Notes under the pieces: model-generated
What the model was told of the DNA's origin: nothing
The model's database searches: none
What the model saw: the letters and a program-made list of their open reading frames with translations, nothing else
Position numbers and translations under genes: made by a program
Assembly (NCBI GenBank): GCA_963754235.1
Contig: CAVWFK010000002.1
Span: 197,241-261,240, forward strand
DNA: 64,000 nucleotides
Source: DATAYA01 sp963754235
Lineage (GTDB): Bacteria > Pseudomonadota > Alphaproteobacteria > Acetobacterales > Acetobacteraceae
Direction of reading: 5' to 3'
In this document: positions 45,955-56,400 of the stretch, piece after piece
Layout: the number at the start of each line of letters is the position of its first letter
Numbering within the stretch: the first letter of the stretch is position 1

Positions 45955-48900
45955 ATGAAGTGCCTGAGCTGCGGCGCTGACGTCCCGGAAGGCAGCAAGT
46001 TCTGCACCGAATGCGGAGCGGCAGTCCGTATAGTGTGTCTTGCATGCCACCACCCGAACGCGCCCGGCGCGAAGTTCTGTGCAGAGTGCGGCGCCAATCT
46101 CCGGGTCGGTGTGGACGAACCGGCAGCTCCTCCTGTGGCAGTCCGCGAGGCATCCGCTGCTGAACGGCGGCAAGTCACCGTACTGTTCTCCGATTTGGTC
46201 GGCTCTACTGAGCTGTCGTCGCGCCTCGACCTCGAGGATCTGCGCGACGTGATCGGCCGCTACCACGCCTGCGTCGCCGAGACCGTCAGCCCCTTTGACG
46301 GGTTTGTGGCGAAGTATATGGGCGACGGGGTGTTGGTCTACTTCGGCTATCCGCACGCACACGAAGACGATACCGAACAGGCGGTGCGTGCTGGCCTCGC
46401 CTTGATCGATGCGGTCGGCGAGCTTCAGGCGGCAGAACCGCTACAGGTGCGGATCGGCATTGCCACGGGACTGGTGGTGGTGGGCGATCTGATCGGCGCC
46501 GGTTCGGCCCAGGAGCAGGCGATCGTCGGCGAGACGCCGAACTTGGCAGCGAGGCTGCAATCGCTCGCTGAACCGAACACAATCTTGATTGCCGAGAGTA
46601 CGCGCCGGCAGATCGGCGCGTTGTTCGAGATGGTGGATTTAGGGCTTCAACCACTGAAAGGCTTCGCCGAGCGGCAGCGGGCTTGGCGCGTCTCGGCCGA
46701 GAACCGCGCGCTCGGCCGGTACGAGGCGCTGCGCTCGGGTGCCACGCCGCTTATAGGACGGGACGAGGAACTGGACTTGCTGCAGCGGCGCTGGGCACAG
46801 GCGAAGGCGGGTAGCGGGGGCGTGGCCCTGATCTCAGGCGAGCCGGGAGTCGGCAAGTCACGCCTCACCGAAGCGCTGGCCCACTCTATTTCTCGTGAGC
46901 GGTACATTCGGCTGCGCTACTTCTGTTCAGCGCACCATCAGGACAGCGCGCTCTATCCCATCATCGTGCAAATGGAACGCGCGGCCGGCTTCGCGCGTGA
47001 GGACGCGCCAGCGGCCAAGCTCGGCAAGTTGCAATCGTTGCTCGCGTCCAGTGTACCCCCGATCCAAGATGTGGCGCTGATCGCTGATCTGCATTCGCTG
47101 CCGTCCGCTGCTATCGCGCCACTGCTCGACGTCACGCCGCAGCGCAAAAAGGAGAAAACGTTCGGAGCGCTGCTCTGGCAAGTCGAACGTCTTTCGCGCC
47201 AGCAGCCGGTGCTGATGGTTTTCGAGGATGTGCACTGGGTGGACCCGAGTTCACGCGAACTGCTGGACCGGACGATAGAGCGGATTGCCAACTGGCGGTT
47301 ACTACTCTTAGCAACGTTCCGTCCCGAGTTCCAGCCACCTTGGACCGGCCAACCGCATGTGACAACGCTTTCACTCGCGCGGCTCGACCGGCGCAACGCC
47401 GCGATGATGGTCGGAAACATTGCCGGCGATCATGCTTTACCTAGCGATATCGTCCAGGAGATCGCCGAGCGCACCGACGGAGTTCCGCTGTTCGTCGAGG
47501 AAATGACCAAGGCGGTGCTCGAATCCGGAACGGGGGGCGCTGCGATGCTCTCAACCGTGCCACATCCGGCGCTCTCGGTGCCCGCCACCCTGCACGCCTC
47601 GCTGATGGCGCGGCTGGATCGGCTGGGACCGGCAGCGAAGGACGTGGCGCAAACAGGGGCAGCAATCGGTCGCGAGTTCGGGCACGAGTTGCTGGTGTCC
47701 ATTGCCGAACGGCCGGAGCCGCAACTTCGCAAGGCGCTGGATCGGCTCGCGAGCTCTGGCCTGCTGTTCGTTCGCAGCACGCCCCCGCAATCCACCTACG
47801 TCTTCAAGCACGCGCTGGTGCAGGAACGGCATCGGAGTTCTAAGAAGGAGCGTCGGCGAGTTCATCGACAAATCGGCGAAGCATTGCGCCATCGGTTCCC
47901 CGAACAGGCGGAGACCGTGCCGGAGGTCGTCGCGTACCACTTCACCCAGGCAGGCTTGATCGAGCTTGCTGTTGAATGGGGGGGCAAGGCGGGCGACCTC
48001 GCGCTGCGGCACTCCGCATACATTGAGGCAGTTTCACATTTCGAAAAGGCGCTTGGCCTAGCCGGCAAGTTGCGAGAAGGGCCTGTCCAACGACTTTCGC
48101 GCCTTCGATTGCAGACTGCGTACGGCAGCGCGCTGAGACTAGCTCGTGGCTTCGGCGCGCCGGAGGCTAGTGCTGCCTTTGCGTGCGCCCGCGACCTTGC
48201 TGCCACGATCGAGGACGTAACCGAGCGGTTCCCAGCGTACTACGGACTATGGAGCGGGAGCTTCCTTCGCGGAGAGCTAATCCCAATGCGCGAGATCGCG
48301 GAAGCATTTCTGTGCGATGTCGAAAGCCAACCCGCATCGCCGGAAGCCGGCATTGCTCACCGCATCTATGGCATGACCTGCTGGTTCCAGGGTAACTTTG
48401 CTTTGGCGCAAACACATCTTGAGCGCACGCTTGCGATCTGCAACAGTACGCGTGATCGCGAACTCGTCTTCCGCTTCGGTCAGGATATCGCCAGCCCTGC
48501 CATGGCGTATCTCGCGCTGGTGTTTTGGCCTCTCGGGCTGGTCGATCGGGCGCGCCAGTTTGCCGAGGCGGCGGTCACCCATGCACTGCGGACGGAGCAC
48601 ATCCCAACAGTCGCATACGCGCACGGGCACGCCTCGACGTTCGAGATGATGCGCCGTGACCACCTTCGAGCCGAGCCCCACTCGCAAGATCTCCTGCGCC
48701 TCGCTCACAAGCACGCGTTGCCATTGTGGCTGGCGGCAGGGACGTTTCACCAAGGCTGGCTGCGCTGGCACGCTGGCGATCGCGAGGCTGGAACAGCTGG
48801 AATGCACGAGGGTATGGCGCTGATGCGTGCACAGCGCCAAGAACTATTTATGCCGCTTTTCGCGACGCTACTAGCCGAGACGGAAGCAGAGGGAGGCCAA

Positions 48901-49275
48901 TGTGAGGCAGCATTGGCGGCAGTGGACTCCCAACTCGTGGCGGTCCAACAGACTGGGCAGCACTGGCTAGAGACTGAGGTTCAGCGGGTGCGTGGCGAAG
49001 TTCTACTAAAGTCGCGCCCTTGCGATCCCGCTGAAGCGGAGTCGGCCTTCACGCACGCCATTGACATCGCCAGACGCCAATCGGCGAAGCTGTTCGAGTT
49101 ACGCGCCGGCACAAGCCTTGCCCGGCTCTGGCGCGACCAGGGCAAGCGCATGGAAGCCCGCGAGCTGCTCACTCCGATCTACAACTGGTTCACCGAGGGC
49201 TTCGACGCACCCGATCTGATCGAGGCGAAGGCGTTGCTGGGTGAACTGGCCACAGGAAGTCGCCGGAGAAGCTGA
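45955..49275 (+). CDS. Class III cyclase-AAA ATPase-TPR regulator with zinc ribbons
   Basis: A 1106-residue protein. Two Cys4 zinc ribbons come first (CLSCGADVPEGSKFCTECG and CLACHHPNAPGAKFCAECG). A class III adenylate/guanylate cyclase domain follows at about 65-245, with metal sites in VLFSDLVGSTELSSRLD and YMGDGVLVYFG. An AAA/STAND ATPase starts near 265 (Walker A SGEPGVGKS, Walker B VLMVFEDVHWVDPS). TPR-like helices run from about 680 to the end. Around 47822-47850 the family segment is scrambled in a way that three missing single bases would explain. The last nine or so codons run into transposon DNA. Codon use is less GC-biased, suggesting transfer. Confidence 0.87.
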   Translation: MKCLSCGADVPEGSKFCTECGAAVRIVCLACHHPNAPGAKFCAECGANLRVGVDEPAAPPVAVREASAAERRQVTVLFSDLVGSTELSSRLDLEDLRDVIGRYHACVAETVSPFDGFVAKYMGDGVLVYFGYPHAHEDDTEQAVRAGLALIDAVGELQAAEPLQVRIGIATGLVVVGDLIGAGSAQEQAIVGETPNLAARLQSLAEPNTILIAESTRRQIGALFEMVDLGLQPLKGFAERQRAWRVSAENRALGRYEALRSGATPLIGRDEELDLLQRRWAQAKAGSGGVALISGEPGVGKSRLTEALAHSISRERYIRLRYFCSAHHQDSALYPIIVQMERAAGFAREDAPAAKLGKLQSLLASSVPPIQDVALIADLHSLPSAAIAPLLDVTPQRKKEKTFGALLWQVERLSRQQPVLMVFEDVHWVDPSSRELLDRTIERIANWRLLLLATFRPEFQPPWTGQPHVTTLSLARLDRRNAAMMVGNIAGDHALPSDIVQEIAERTDGVPLFVEEMTKAVLESGTGGAAMLSTVPHPALSVPATLHASLMARLDRLGPAAKDVAQTGAAIGREFGHELLVSIAERPEPQLRKALDRLASSGLLFVRSTPPQSTYVFKHALVQERHRSSKKERRRVHRQIGEALRHRFPEQAETVPEVVAYHFTQAGLIELAVEWGGKAGDLALRHSAYIEAVSHFEKALGLAGKLREGPVQRLSRLRLQTAYGSALRLARGFGAPEASAAFACARDLAATIEDVTERFPAYYGLWSGSFLRGELIPMREIAEAFLCDVESQPASPEAGIAHRIYGMTCWFQGNFALAQTHLERTLAICNSTRDRELVFRFGQDIASPAMAYLALVFWPLGLVDRARQFAEAAVTHALRTEHIPTVAYAHGHASTFEMMRRDHLRAEPHSQDLLRLAHKHALPLWLAAGTFHQGWLRWHAGDREAGTAGMHEGMALMRAQRQELFMPLFATLLAETEAEGGQCEAALAAVDSQLVAVQQTGQHWLETEVQRVRGEVLLKSRPCDPAEAESAFTHAIDIARRQSAKLFELRAGTSLARLWRDQGKRMEARELLTPIYNWFTEGFDAPDLIEAKALLGELATGSRRRS

Positions 49276-49475
49276 TGTGCTCCCAGGTGAGCGGCGAGGT
49301 ATGGCCAGCAGTTCGGCGGCCACGGCTTGGCTTCGGCTGCGGAGGTGATCGAGGGCATCAGCCAGATAGGTAGAGTTCCAGTAGACGATCGCGGCGATCA
49401 CCAGGTTCAGGCCCGAGGCGCGGAACTGCTGCACGTCCTGGCCGCGATCAGCGATGCGCCGGCGCGTATCACTCA
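49241..49475 (-). pseudogene. 3' remnant of Tn3-family transposase
   Basis: Read on the minus strand from about 49475, the frame gives QQFRASGLNLVIAAIVYWN and STYLADALDHLRSRS. After a one-base shift near 49300 it gives HTSPLTWEHISFSGDFLW. This is the conserved C terminus of Tn3-family TnpA (ASGLNLV, ND(I/L)WN, LSPLGWEHINLTGDY in intact copies). Everything upstream is missing. It lies between the cyclase gene, whose 3' end it overlaps by about 35 bases, and the livF stop codon. Confidence 0.75.
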
Positions 49476-50206
49476 GCCGCCGCCGGCTCCTCAAAGCTCC
49501 AGTTTGCCGCCGAGGCGCCGGCCAGTGCCTGCACGCGCGCATCATCGGCGGCGAGCTCAGCGGCCGGCCCGGCATGGACGATCTCGCCGTTGTCGAGCAC
49601 ATACGCGAAATCCGCGACGTCGAGGCTCATGCGCGCGTTCTGCTCGACCAGCAGCACCGTCATCCCGTCGCGGCGCATCTCGGCGATGATGCGAAACACC
49701 TCACGCACGATCAGCGGCGCCAGCCCCTGGCTCGGCTCGTCCAGCACCAGCAGGCGCGGGTTGAGCAGCAGCGCACGCGCGACCGACAGCATTTCCTGCT
49801 CGCCGCCGGAGAGCTGGCGGCCTTTGCTCTGCCTGCGCTCGGCGAGACGGGGAAACACCTGGAACACACGCGGAATGGTCCACGGGCCGGACCGCCCCAG
49901 GGGGACGCGCAGGTTTTCCTCGACGGTGAGGTTGGGGAAGATGCGCCGCCCCTCGGGCACGTAGCCGACGCCGAGGCCGGCGACGCGGAACGGCGGCAGG
50001 CCGGTGGTGCGTTGGCCGAACACGATGATCTCGCCGGCGCGTGGCGGCGTCAGGCCCATGATGCTGCGCAGCGTGGTGGTCTTGCCGGCACCGTTGCGGC
50101 CGAGCAGCGTGGTCACGCACCCTTCCTGCACGGTGATCGACACGTCATGCAGGATATGGCTCTTGCCGTAATAGGTGTTGATCCCGCCCACCTCCAGCGC
50201 GGTCAT
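49469..50206 (-). CDS. livF: Branched-chain amino acid/amide ABC transporter ATPase LivF
   Basis: A 245-residue ABC ATPase. Walker A is GRNGAGKTTTLRSIMG, the signature is LSGGEQEMLSVARALL, and Walker B is LLVLDEPSQGLAP. The FPNLTVEENL stretch and length fit LivF. It energises import of branched-chain amino acids, amides or similar compounds at the inner membrane together with LivG. Its ATG overlaps the livG stop (ATGA). The stop codon abuts a Tn3 transposase remnant, so the original downstream sequence has been replaced. Confidence 0.92.
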   Translation of the reverse strand: MTALEVGGINTYYGKSHILHDVSITVQEGCVTTLLGRNGAGKTTTLRSIMGLTPPRAGEIIVFGQRTTGLPPFRVAGLGVGYVPEGRRIFPNLTVEENLRVPLGRSGPWTIPRVFQVFPRLAERRQSKGRQLSGGEQEMLSVARALLLNPRLLVLDEPSQGLAPLIVREVFRIIAEMRRDGMTVLLVEQNARMSLDVADFAYVLDNGEIVHAGPAAELAADDARVQALAGASAANWSFEEPAAAE

Positions 50207-50955
50207 GCCGCCTGTCCCAGATAGGCCGCCTGCACGGCGGCATTGGCCCCGATGTCCGCGGGCGTGCCCTCGGCGAGGAACCGCCCCTGGTCGAGCACGG
50301 TGATGCGGTCGGCCAATTGGAACACCACCCGCATGTCGTGCTCGATCAGCACGATCGTGTAGCGGCTGTCGCGGTGTAGGCGGCGGATCAGGCCTGCGAT
50401 CTGGTAGGTCTCCTGGTCGCCCATCCCGGCGGTCGGCTCATCCAGCAACAGCAGCCGCGGCTTCAGCGCGAGCGTCATCGCGATCTCGGCGGCGCGCTGA
50501 TCCCCATGCGCCATCTCGCCCACCAGCCGGTCGGCCTTGGTGGCGAGGCCGGCGAGTGCGACGACACGGCCGACCTCGCGTCGCACCGCCGCTGCCGCGT
50601 CCTGGCCGAGCCAGGGGCGCAGCCCATAGCCGGCGCCGACCTCGACCGCGATGCGCACGTTCTCGCGCACGGTGAGCTCGGGAAAGATCTCGGTCACCTG
50701 GAAGGTGCGGCCCATGCCGAGCTTGACGCGCTGCTGTGCCGAGAGCCCGGTGACCGGACGGCCGTCGAATACGATCTCGCCCGCACTGGGCGGGAAGAAG
50801 CCGGTGATCAGGTTGAAGAACGTGGTCTTGCCCGCACCGTTCGGGCCGATGATGGCGCGCAGTTCGCCCCGTGCCACGGTGAGAGAGACATCGCGCACCG
50901 CGATCAGGCTGCCGAATGCCTTGCTGACGCCATGGACCTCCAGCATGGCACTCAT
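50203..50955 (-). CDS. livG: Branched-chain amino acid/amide ABC transporter ATPase LivG
   Basis: A 250-residue ABC ATPase. Walker A is GPNGAGKTTFFNLITGFF. The signature region is MAHGDQRAAEIAMTLAL, where GDQR replaces the usual SGGQQ, as is common in LivG. Walker B is LLLLDEPTAGM. Position and the LivG-type stretch GMGRTFQVTEIFPELTVRENV agree. It is coupled at both ends: ATGA with livM upstream and ATGA with livF downstream. Confidence 0.92.
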   Translation of the reverse strand: MSAMLEVHGVSKAFGSLIAVRDVSLTVARGELRAIIGPNGAGKTTFFNLITGFFPPSAGEIVFDGRPVTGLSAQQRVKLGMGRTFQVTEIFPELTVRENVRIAVEVGAGYGLRPWLGQDAAAAVRREVGRVVALAGLATKADRLVGEMAHGDQRAAEIAMTLALKPRLLLLDEPTAGMGDQETYQIAGLIRRLHRDSRYTIVLIEHDMRVVFQLADRITVLDQGRFLAEGTPADIGANAAVQAAYLGQAA

Positions 50956-51836
50956 GCGGTGCTCCGCCGGCGGAGCATCCCGAGCAGTCCGCGCGGGAAG
51001 AACAGCACCACCAGCACGAACAGCAGGCCGATGAAGCTCATCCAGTTCACGGTCATCGACGAGATGTAGTCCTGCAACACGACGAACACGGCGGCCCCGA
51101 GCAGCGGCCCCCAGAAGGTTCGCATCCCTCCCATCACCGCCATGATCACGAACTCGCCCGAGAGGGAGTAATGCAGCGCCATCGGGTCGGCGAAGTTGTT
51201 GAGCAGCGCATACATCGCGCCGGCGATTGCGGTGATGAAGCAGGAGATCGAGAACGAAAGCCAGATGTGCCGCCTGATCGGGATGCCGAGGAAGCGGGCG
51301 CGTCGCTCGTTCTCGCGGATCGCGACCAGCGTGCGGCCGAAGGGCGAGCGCAGCAGGAAGCCCATGATGCCGGTGCCAAGCGCGAAGACCGCCACCAGGA
51401 AATAGTAGAATAGAGTGGCGTTCTCGCTGATGTCGATCGTGAGAGAGCCGAGATGGAGCGGCGCGCGCATGAAGCCGCGCAGTCCGTCGTCGCCGCCGGT
51501 GAGCGAGTTCCAGCGATAGGCGATGTAGTAACAGATCTGGCCGAAAGCGATGGTGACCATCGCGAAATAGACACCGCGGCGGCGGACGATCAGCAGCCCG
51601 AACAGCGTGCCGGCGACGCCTCCGAGCAACGTTCCGTCGATGATCGCGAGCGGCGTCGAGTGGGCGAGATATTTCAGGGTCAGTCCCGCCCCGTAGGCGC
51701 CGAGACCGAAATAGGCGGCGTGGCCGAAGCTCATGACGCCGGTGAAGCCGAGCAGGAAATTGAGCGCCATCGCCGCCAGGCCCATCACCAGCACGCGGCC
51801 GGCGAGTGCCGTGTAGCCGCCGAGAACTCGGCGACG
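50952..51836 (-). CDS. livM: Branched-chain ABC transporter permease LivM, N-terminally truncated
   Basis: The visible protein is a membrane permease from about LGGYTALAGRVLVMGLAAMALNFLLGFTGVMSFGHAAYFG onward (the listed stretch is the family core), with the LivM loop MVTIAFGQICYYIAYRW and the cytoplasmic ATPase-contact segment SPFGRTLVAIRENERRARFLG. The first 25-40 residues expected in LivM are missing. The reading frame continues upstream only as antisense-frame sequence inside the binding-protein gene. A GTG at 51881 could start a chimera. No livH is present, so the transporter is probably not functional as written. Confidence 0.8.
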   Translation of the reverse strand, partial: RRRVLGGYTALAGRVLVMGLAAMALNFLLGFTGVMSFGHAAYFGLGAYGAGLTLKYLAHSTPLAIIDGTLLGGVAGTLFGLLIVRRRGVYFAMVTIAFGQICYYIAYRWNSLTGGDDGLRGFMRAPLHLGSLTIDISENATLFYYFLVAVFALGTGIMGFLLRSPFGRTLVAIRENERRARFLGIPIRRHIWLSFSISCFITAIAGAMYALLNNFADPMALHYSLSGEFVIMAVMGGMRTFWGPLLGAAVFVVLQDYISSMTVNWMSFIGLLFVLVVLFFPRGLLGMLRRRSTA

Positions 51837-52726
51837 TGCGGCACGCCGGGCTGGTTCCACCACCACTCCATGTCCCACCAACCGGTCTGCGCCGCCGCCG
51901 GCACCGAGAGCACCAACTCAAGCTCGAACAGCGCGCCGCCGAGCGCCATCTCCTTCTCCATGCCGAATTGCGTGAACTGCTTCATGCAATTGATCTGCGC
52001 GAGGCCGCCCATGTTGTTGAGCAACACGTTCGGCTTGTAGGCGCGCGCCTTGATCAGGCTGGCGGAGTAGTCGCTGGTGCTGAGCGGCAGCATGTCGGCC
52101 TGGTACTCACCGCCAGCTTTCTTCAGCTCCTTGATAAACGCTTCCTGCAGGGTGTGGCCATAGGCATAGTCGGGGGTGATGAAGTACCACCGCTTCCCGA
52201 ATCGCTTGATCAGCTCGCCCGAGACCGCGGCGGCATCCATCGCGGTGGTGTTGCAGACGCGGAACACGTTCCACTTGCAATCCTTGCCGGTGATCGGGTC
52301 GGTGTGCCCGCCAGGGACGATGTGGAGCACCTTCTTCTCGCTGGTAACGCCCGCGACCGCATAAGCGATCGCCGAGTTCACGTCCGCAAAGATCGCGTTG
52401 ACGTGGTCGCGGTCGATCAGCTTGCGCGCCTTCTGCACGCCGGTGCCGACATCGTTGGCGCTGTCCTCCACCAGCAATTGCACCTGCCGCCCCAGGATGC
52501 CGCCCGCCTTATTGATCTCGCCGACCGCGTATGTCGCGCCATTCACCTCGTCGCGCGCGAAGGCGGCGTAGACGCCGGTCAGCGGGTCGATCAGGCCGAG
52601 CTTGATCGGCTGCTCGCCACGCGCGGAGAGGATGAACGGGGCGGTGAGCTGCAATGCACCGATCGCGGCACCTCCCGCGAGCACGCCGCGACGACGCACG
52701 CCACCCGTGGCGCTGTTCTCGGACAT
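51785..52726 (-). pseudogene. Periplasmic amide/branched-chain amino acid binding protein, C-terminally truncated
   Basis: The start MSENSATGGVRRRGVLAGGAAIGALQ is a Tat-like signal. The type I periplasmic binding fold follows with IKLGLIDPLTGVYAAFARDEVNGA and GGILGRQVQLLVEDS. Similarity holds through GWWDMEWWWNQPGVPHVAEF (about residue 290), then stops; the next 17 or so residues are livM sequence read in another frame. About 100-130 C-terminal residues are missing. GGGAGG precedes the ATG at 52726. Substrates of close relatives are amides, urea or aliphatic amino acids. Confidence 0.8.
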
Positions 52727-53007
52727 CGTAATACCCTCCCTTGCGGCGCGCGAAATCACGGGGCCGCGGTTTGTGTTTGTTCCTGGTCAGCGCCGGACCC
52801 GATAACCGCGGCGAAACGATCCGCCTGGTTGCAAGATTGGGCCGTCCCAGCGCGTCAAGCGCGCGCACTCTATTCTGAGGCGCGCGCCCAAGTCCACTCG
52901 TTTTGCTCAAGCGCCGGTAAGATTGCGCTATTTTCAGACAGCCCACTTTCAGATAGGCCGCGCGGCACCGCGCGGTCGCTGAACAGCAGGTCGCGCGGCT
53001 TGCGGCC

Positions 53008-53278
53008 TCAGACCGCCTTCTTGAGGTTCGGCGAGGCCTTGAAGCGCACGGTCTTGCCGGCCTTGACCTTCACCGGCTCGCCGGTGCGCGGGTTCATTGC
53101 CTTGCGCGCCTTGGTCTTGCGCACCGAGAAGGTGCCGAAGCTCGGCAGGGTGAAGCCGCCGTTCTTCTTCATTTCCCTGATGATTGCCTCGATCAGTTCG
53201 CCGGCCGCGCGGCTCGCCGCCACACCGGTGCATTCGGTGGAAATCCTGGATCACCTGGGCGATGAAGGCCTTGCTCAT
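53008..53278 (-). CDS. HU/IHF family DNA-binding protein, frameshifted
   Basis: The N terminus MSKAFIAQVIQD is in one frame. The rest (GVAASRAAGELIEAIIREMKKNGGFTLPSFGTFSVRKTKARKAMNPRTG and onward) is in another. One extra T in a TTT run near 53239-53244 (AAA on the + strand) explains this; without it the junction reads QDSTECTGVAAS. The DNA-binding arm contains ARKAMNPRTGEPV and the C-terminal VRFKASPNLKKAV. A nucleoid protein of about 90 residues is implied. Because such genes are usually needed, a sequence error is likely. Confidence 0.8.
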
Positions 53279-53472
53279 CGTTAACGATTTTCCTCAAGCT
53301 GCCAGCTTCGGCTTTGTCGAATTTGGTGTGTGTCTGTGGTGCGGCGCGGCTCTTTAGCGAGGTTCGCGTGAAAATGCCAGTGCTTGTTTGACCCCCCGAT
53401 CACAAATCCTGGCCGGGTTGGACCGCAGGACACACACCGCCCTAGAATGGTGCGTCCGGGGAAACAGGCACC

Positions 53473-56400
53473 ATGGCTCTCGCCCGCAGCGTCGCACTCG
53501 ACGACAAATACACCCTCGATCGCGATCGTATCTATCTCAGCGGCACCCAGGCCCTGGCGCGGCTGCCGATGGTGCAGCGCCGCCGCGATGCCGCGGCCGG
53601 GCTATCGACCGCGGGCTACGTCTCGGGCTACCGCGGCTCGCCGCTCGGCGGCCTCGATCTGGCGCTGTGGCAGGCAGCCGCGCTGACCGCCCGGCACGAC
53701 ATCGTCTTCCGCCCTGGTGTGAACGAGGAACTCGCGGCCACCGCGATCTGGGGCACGCAGCAGGCCAGTGCCGGAACCAGCGGCCGGCACGACGGCGTGT
53801 TCGCGCTTTGGTACGGCAAGGGACCGGGGGTCGATCGCAGCGGTGACGCTTTTAAGCACGGCAATGCCGCCGGCAGCTCCCGCAACGGGGGCGTGCTGGT
53901 GGTCGCGGGCGACGACCATCTGGCGAAATCCTCCACCCTGCCGCACCAGTCCGATTACTGCTTCATCGCCGCCGGCATCCCCGTGCTGGTCCCCTCGGGC
54001 ATTGACGAGTTCGTTCCGTTCGGTGTGTTCGGCTGGGCGCTGTCGCGCTTCTCCGGCTGCTGGGTGGGCTTTCGCGCCGTCGCCGCAATCGCCGAAGGCT
54101 CGGCCTCGGTCGATGCCGGCGCTGCGCTCGCGATGCGGTTCGCACAACCGGAGGTCGCGCTGCCGCCGGGCGGGCTGCACATCCGCCTCGGCGATGACTG
54201 GAACCTTCAGGAAGCGCGGCTCCATGAGTTCAAGCTGCCGGCCGCACTCGCCTTCGCACGCGCCAACGCGATCGACCGCAACGTCCTCGACGGCGGCGCC
54301 GCCCCGCTTCTTGGCCTGCTCACAGGCGGCAAATCGTTCCCCGACGTGATCGAGGCGCTCGACCTGCTTGGCATCGACGCCGCGCGCGCCGGCCGGATCG
54401 GGCTGCGGCTGCGCAAGATCGGCCTCGCCTGGCCGCTGGAGCCGGAGGGGGTGCGCGATTTCGCCGACGGCATCGAGGAAATCCTGGTCATCGAGGAAAA
54501 GCGCCCGGTGATCGAGGCGCAGGTGAAGGAGCGGCTTTACGGCCGCACCAACGCGCCGCGCGTGCTGGGCAAGCACGGCCCGGACGGGGCGGCGCTGCTG
54601 CCCGTCACGGGCGAGCTCGACCCGCTGACCGCGGCCCAGGCGATCGGACGCAGGCTCGCGGCACTCGGTCGCGCCGATGCGGCGATCGCGGCGCGACTGG
54701 CCGAGATCGAGACCCAGCTCGCGCGCCGGGCCGAGGCCGTCGCTCCGGCCTTGAAGCGGACGCCCTATTTCTGCTCCGGCTGCCCGCACAACACCTCGAC
54801 CCGCGTGCCGGAGGGCAGCGAGGCGGCGGGCGGCATCGGCTGCCACACGATGGCGGTCTGGATGGACCGCAGCACCGTCGGCTACACGCAGATGGGCGGA
54901 GAGGGGGCGCAGTGGGTCGGCATGGCGCCGTTCACCACCACGCCGCACATCTTCCAGAACCTCGGCGACGGCACCTATTTCCATTCCGGCATCCTCGCGA
55001 TCCGCCAGGCGGTCGCGGCCGGCGTGAACATCACCTACAAGCTGCTCTACAACGACGCGGTCGCGATGACCGGTGGCCAGAAGCTCGACGGTACGCTCAC
55101 TGTCCCCGATCTGGTGGCGCAACTGCGTGCCGAGGGCGTGGGCCGCATCGTCGTCGTCTCCGACGCGCCAGAGCGGCATGATGCCGGCCGTCTCGGCGTC
55201 GATGTCCGCAACCGCGACGATCTGGACGCGGTGCAGCGCGCATTGCGCGAAGTGCCCGGCGTCACCGCCATCGTCTATGAGCAGACCTGCGCATCCGAAA
55301 AGCGCCGCCGGCGCAAGCGCGGCACGATGACCGATCCGGCCCGCCGGGCCGTCATCAACGAGGCGGTGTGCGAGGGGTGCGGAGACTGTTCCGCGAAATC
55401 CAACTGCCTCTCGGTGGTGCCGGTCGAGACCGCGTTCGGCACCAAGCGCGCGATCGAACAATCCTCCTGCAACAGGGATTTCTCCTGCGTCGGCGGCTTC
55501 TGCCCGAGCTTCGTCACCATCGAGGGCGGCAGCCTGCGCAAGCCCGCGCCCGCCTCGGCGAAGGAAGCCGGGGCCGACGATCTGCCGCAGCCGAATTTGC
55601 CCGACATCACCGGTCGCACCTGCAATATCCTGCTCACCGGCATCGGCGGCACCGGCGTGGTCACGATCGGCGCACTCCTCGGCATGGCAGCACACCTCGA
55701 CGGGCGCGGCGTTGTCGTGCTTGACCAAACCGGGCTGGCGCAGAAGGGCGGCGCGGTCACGACGCATGTGCGTATCGCGGGCGATCCCGAAACCGTGCGC
55801 GGCACGCACATCCCCGACGGCGCCGCCGACCTGATTCTGGGCTGCGATCTGGTGGTCGCGGCCGGTGCCGAGGCGCTGCGGCTCGCGCGCGCCGGCCGCA
55901 CCCGCGCGATCGTCAACACTCACCAGACGGTCACTGCGGAGTTCACCCGCCACTCCACGTTCTACCGCTTCCCGGCGGACGACCTCTGCCGCGCGATCGG
56001 GCGCGCGGTCGGTGAACCGGGTGAGGATTTCTTCGACGCGGTGGCACTTGCAACGGGGCTGCTCGGCGACGCCATCGCCGCCAATCCGCTGCTGCTCGGC
56101 TATGCGTGGCAGAGCGGGACACTGCCGGTCTCGGAGGAGGCGCTGCTGCGCGCGATCGCGCTGAACGGTGTGGCGGTCGAGCTGAACCGGCTTGCTTTCG
56201 CCTGGGGGCGTCGCGCCGCGCACGACATGGCGTCGGTGCGGCGCGCGGCGGGGCTGGATGTGCCGCCACCCGCGCCCGAGACGCTCGCGGCACTGGTGGA
56301 ACGCCGCGCCGCGTTCCTCGCCGACTACCAGGACGCCGCCTACGCCGCCCGCTACCGCCGCACGGTGGCGCGCGCGGCGGAGGTGGCGCGCAGGCAGGCC

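Noticed and set aside
45676..46362. A 228-codon minus frame over the cyclase start
   Set aside because: It is antisense to the zinc ribbons and cyclase domain and shows no motif.
51141..51574. Minus frames inside livM in other registers
   Set aside because: They are Ser/Arg-rich shadow frames; the membrane segments of livM are in the frame annotated.
53388..53846. Other + frames at the start of IorAB
   Set aside because: They lack ferredoxin oxidoreductase motifs, which all lie in the frame starting at 53473.
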